Below, piece after piece: positions 63,701 to 64,000 of a stretch of 64,000 nucleotides of DNA. The notes beneath the pieces were generated by a model. The model ran no database searches, was not told the DNA's origin, and saw only the letters and a list, made by a program, of their open reading frames with translations. Positions within the stretch are counted from its first letter, which is position 1; each line of letters begins with the position of its first letter. Origin of the DNA: Lepidonotus clava (Eukaryota; Annelida; Polychaeta; Phyllodocida; Polynoidae); contig OW387133.1 in the NCBI GenBank assembly GCA_936440205.1, positions 65,286,374 to 65,350,373 of the forward strand, read 5' to 3'. Position numbers and translations under genes: made by a program.

Positions 63701-64000
63701 GGCCCGACTGGAGGCCGCTCCATGGTTCCAGAAACCGAAGCCAGGGCAAAGCGGGACTCCCCAGAGTGGTGGTAACTTTAAACAGCAAGGTTATGAGAGA
63801 AAAGATAGGTACGAAAACCAGAAAGGTGAAAGAAATTCAGATCAGAAGCCTAAATCCAATATCGCCCCGAACAGAGAGGCAGATAAGGGAAAGAATCTGC
63901 CAACTCAACAGAAAGTAGAGAGACCCAGATTGCCTTTTGATGAAAGTAAGTTTTGTATCATTCACCAACAGCATGGTCACTCTACAGAAGCGTGCTTGTG
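60747..64000 (+). CDS. LTR-element gag (partial, continues past the right edge)
   Basis: One frame stays open from ATG 60747 to the window end, over 1,080 codons, which is long for a gag. An acidic first part (around 61700-62000, EEYEDEYEEE) is followed by an Asn/Pro/Gln/Gly-rich part with repeats and a collagen-like PPGPPGPPG near 62955-62990. A Ty3/Gypsy-type gag core then starts near 63115 (LPWFSGKEDEQIEKYF, LLGLKGRADDWAG, FAGVLKQK). A zinc knuckle of the form CxxHx4HxxxxC-like spacing (FCIIHQQHGHSTEAC) lies at 63951-63995. The frames on the other strand here are shadows of its repeats. Confidence 0.8.
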   Translation, partial: MSATGDFEASSNPKPQSLRPAGHDVSTSYTGNVENRHLVGNPLDGEAQRQEVAARPKQLCPEGAQNYQTRGKGKPFPWHLGSKDRPVLDEGLETLTHSGRVEGKNRLTEYQQYWNPGYVPPTDHETGTSSRSTCESDVNNPWCNQSVPYRLLPAAGGEGEQEVSNGDNLFSSGNLKQRQNTADNSSPSGGKRPENPVILPDGSSLTYPLPQRLEFISHPLVTPTHPNPGASIPYSTVAKGKTVGGDRGVGREAEGSSEKVGNLQPYRLTYGVETNLDQAGKRAEAQAFDPAEILKQWADSSPEKHIDLERLSDQDSEENVTLKAQDFNTLTHELYEEYEDEYEEENSETEQAAANVRGGSPDRKLAREDKSTSSSYELITEDVLDTGKKAKLESEDEISVEEIPVKEQWDDHDIQNLHENNMAEGGVPLMDLVEEREDRDQRQQPDEGGAGGVDLGAWHPNRGMDPGGPQQNNGNGQILIQQPDRGVQAGLIPPLNQQAQGGQGNQANPPLNQQVQGGQNDQANPQGLIPPLNQQVQGGQDNQANPQGPNPPQNLLNNPPQDLLNNPPQNLLNNPPQNLLNNPPQNLLNNPPQNLINNPPPNQPNLGINPGGLQQPGAGGNGGANPGIQQPNPGVNLGGLQQNDGGGQPGQQPGRAVPAGGGVDQNLLPHLLQAMALAANLNAGRGRADNQQGQQAPAGQNNQANPPGPNNPPPNQNNNPFLNQLNKPPSPPNPPPPGPPGPPGPPGQNNPPNPPNQPNIWEILPQLGLALGQTPAPVRETTHSGHQRGHNIRLPWFSGKEDEQIEKYFRELKRLKAIYDWSDAHLLNMALLGLKGRADDWAGALAESEKDSFEKLEAQMTKIFGDRRAKWQKHAEFCGLKQGKDQSVIEFAGVLKQKQVKAEASESMMLAVFLEGLKQGVARQVAILDPKSFTEAVDCATRLESLDKGKGGTKISNAVSELAGSQESEETAALNSISERFGVVLARLEAAPWFQKPKPGQSGTPQSGGNFKQQGYERKDRYENQKGERNSDQKPKSNIAPNREADKGKNLPTQQKVERPRLPFDESKFCIIHQQHGHSTEACL
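62216..62540 (+). repeat. In-frame repeats inside the gag frame
   Basis: Two repeat types follow each other. The first has about three copies of a unit with CTTATTCCTCCTCTTAATCA and AGGCCA. From about 62394 there are six copies of a 24-base unit like AACCCTCCTCAAAACCTTCT, encoding NPPQNLLN. Both keep the frame, so copy number can vary without stopping translation. Confidence 0.85.

Larger units (their letters stand above)
60100..64000 (+). mobile_element. Ty3/Gypsy-like LTR retrotransposon, 5' part
   Basis: A promoter TATA-like GTATAAAAGG near 60190 and a polyadenylation-like GAATAAAA near 60513 mark a 5' LTR of roughly 600 bases, about 60100-60700; its exact ends cannot be set because the 3' LTR is outside the window. 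TTTGGTGGAGATTACCC after it is in the place of a primer-binding site. A gag frame follows and runs off the right edge. No break is seen in the visible part, so it looks fairly young. It sits upstream of the visible AREL1 exons, probably in an AREL1 intron. Confidence 0.8.

Noticed and set aside
1-64000. CRISPR array, operons or prokaryotic features
   Set aside because: Introns, LINEs and animal protein families show this is nuclear animal DNA; the repeats seen are not spacer-repeat arrays.

Overview
The window is animal nuclear DNA. Genes are sparse and split by introns, splice sites are GT..AG, the background is AT-rich, and remnants of several kinds of mobile element are present. The protein set (an AREL1-type HECT ligase, a glycine-N-acyltransferase-like GNAT, an atypical 2-Cys peroxiredoxin 5 and a receptor-tyrosine-kinase-like pseudokinase) together with the octamer TAGGCCTA seen at least 16 times suggests a marine invertebrate, probably a deuterostome such as a hemichordate or echinoderm. 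The species cannot be fixed from sequence alone.

Layout, left to right. A possible exon on the minus strand runs off the left edge (1-177). Two terminal + strand exons of an unidentified gene end at 1709. A five-exon GLYAT-like acyltransferase gene lies on the minus strand (13629 down to 5918), and its introns hold a CACTG-ended inverted-repeat element with a tRNA-like promoter and a broken LINE. From 14.4 to 33 kb no gene is certain. That stretch has two GC-rich, promoter-like patches, weak exon candidates with a faint astacin resemblance, and a tandem array of about 356-bp units, each carrying three RFX X-box palindromes. A seven-exon + strand gene (33151-37154) encodes a 547-residue pseudokinase that has lost all three catalytic motifs. 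Peroxiredoxin 5 follows on the minus strand (42024 down to 39940). A two-exon + strand gene (46092-47817) encodes a 481-residue protein I do not recognise. The last seven exons of AREL1, the complete HECT domain, lie on the minus strand (59647 down to 53986), with a foldback element, a LINE fragment and a CTCF-type site in the introns. A Ty3/Gypsy-like LTR element fills the right end from about 60.1 kb.

The genes do not form an operon-like unit. GLYAT-like, PRDX5 and AREL1 are independent housekeeping or metabolic genes. The points most worth following are the triple-degenerate pseudokinase, the X-box array, the excess of TAGGCCTA, and several inverted-repeat elements of unknown family. All exon joins rest on reading-frame and splice-phase agreement plus remembered family sequences; no search could be run.
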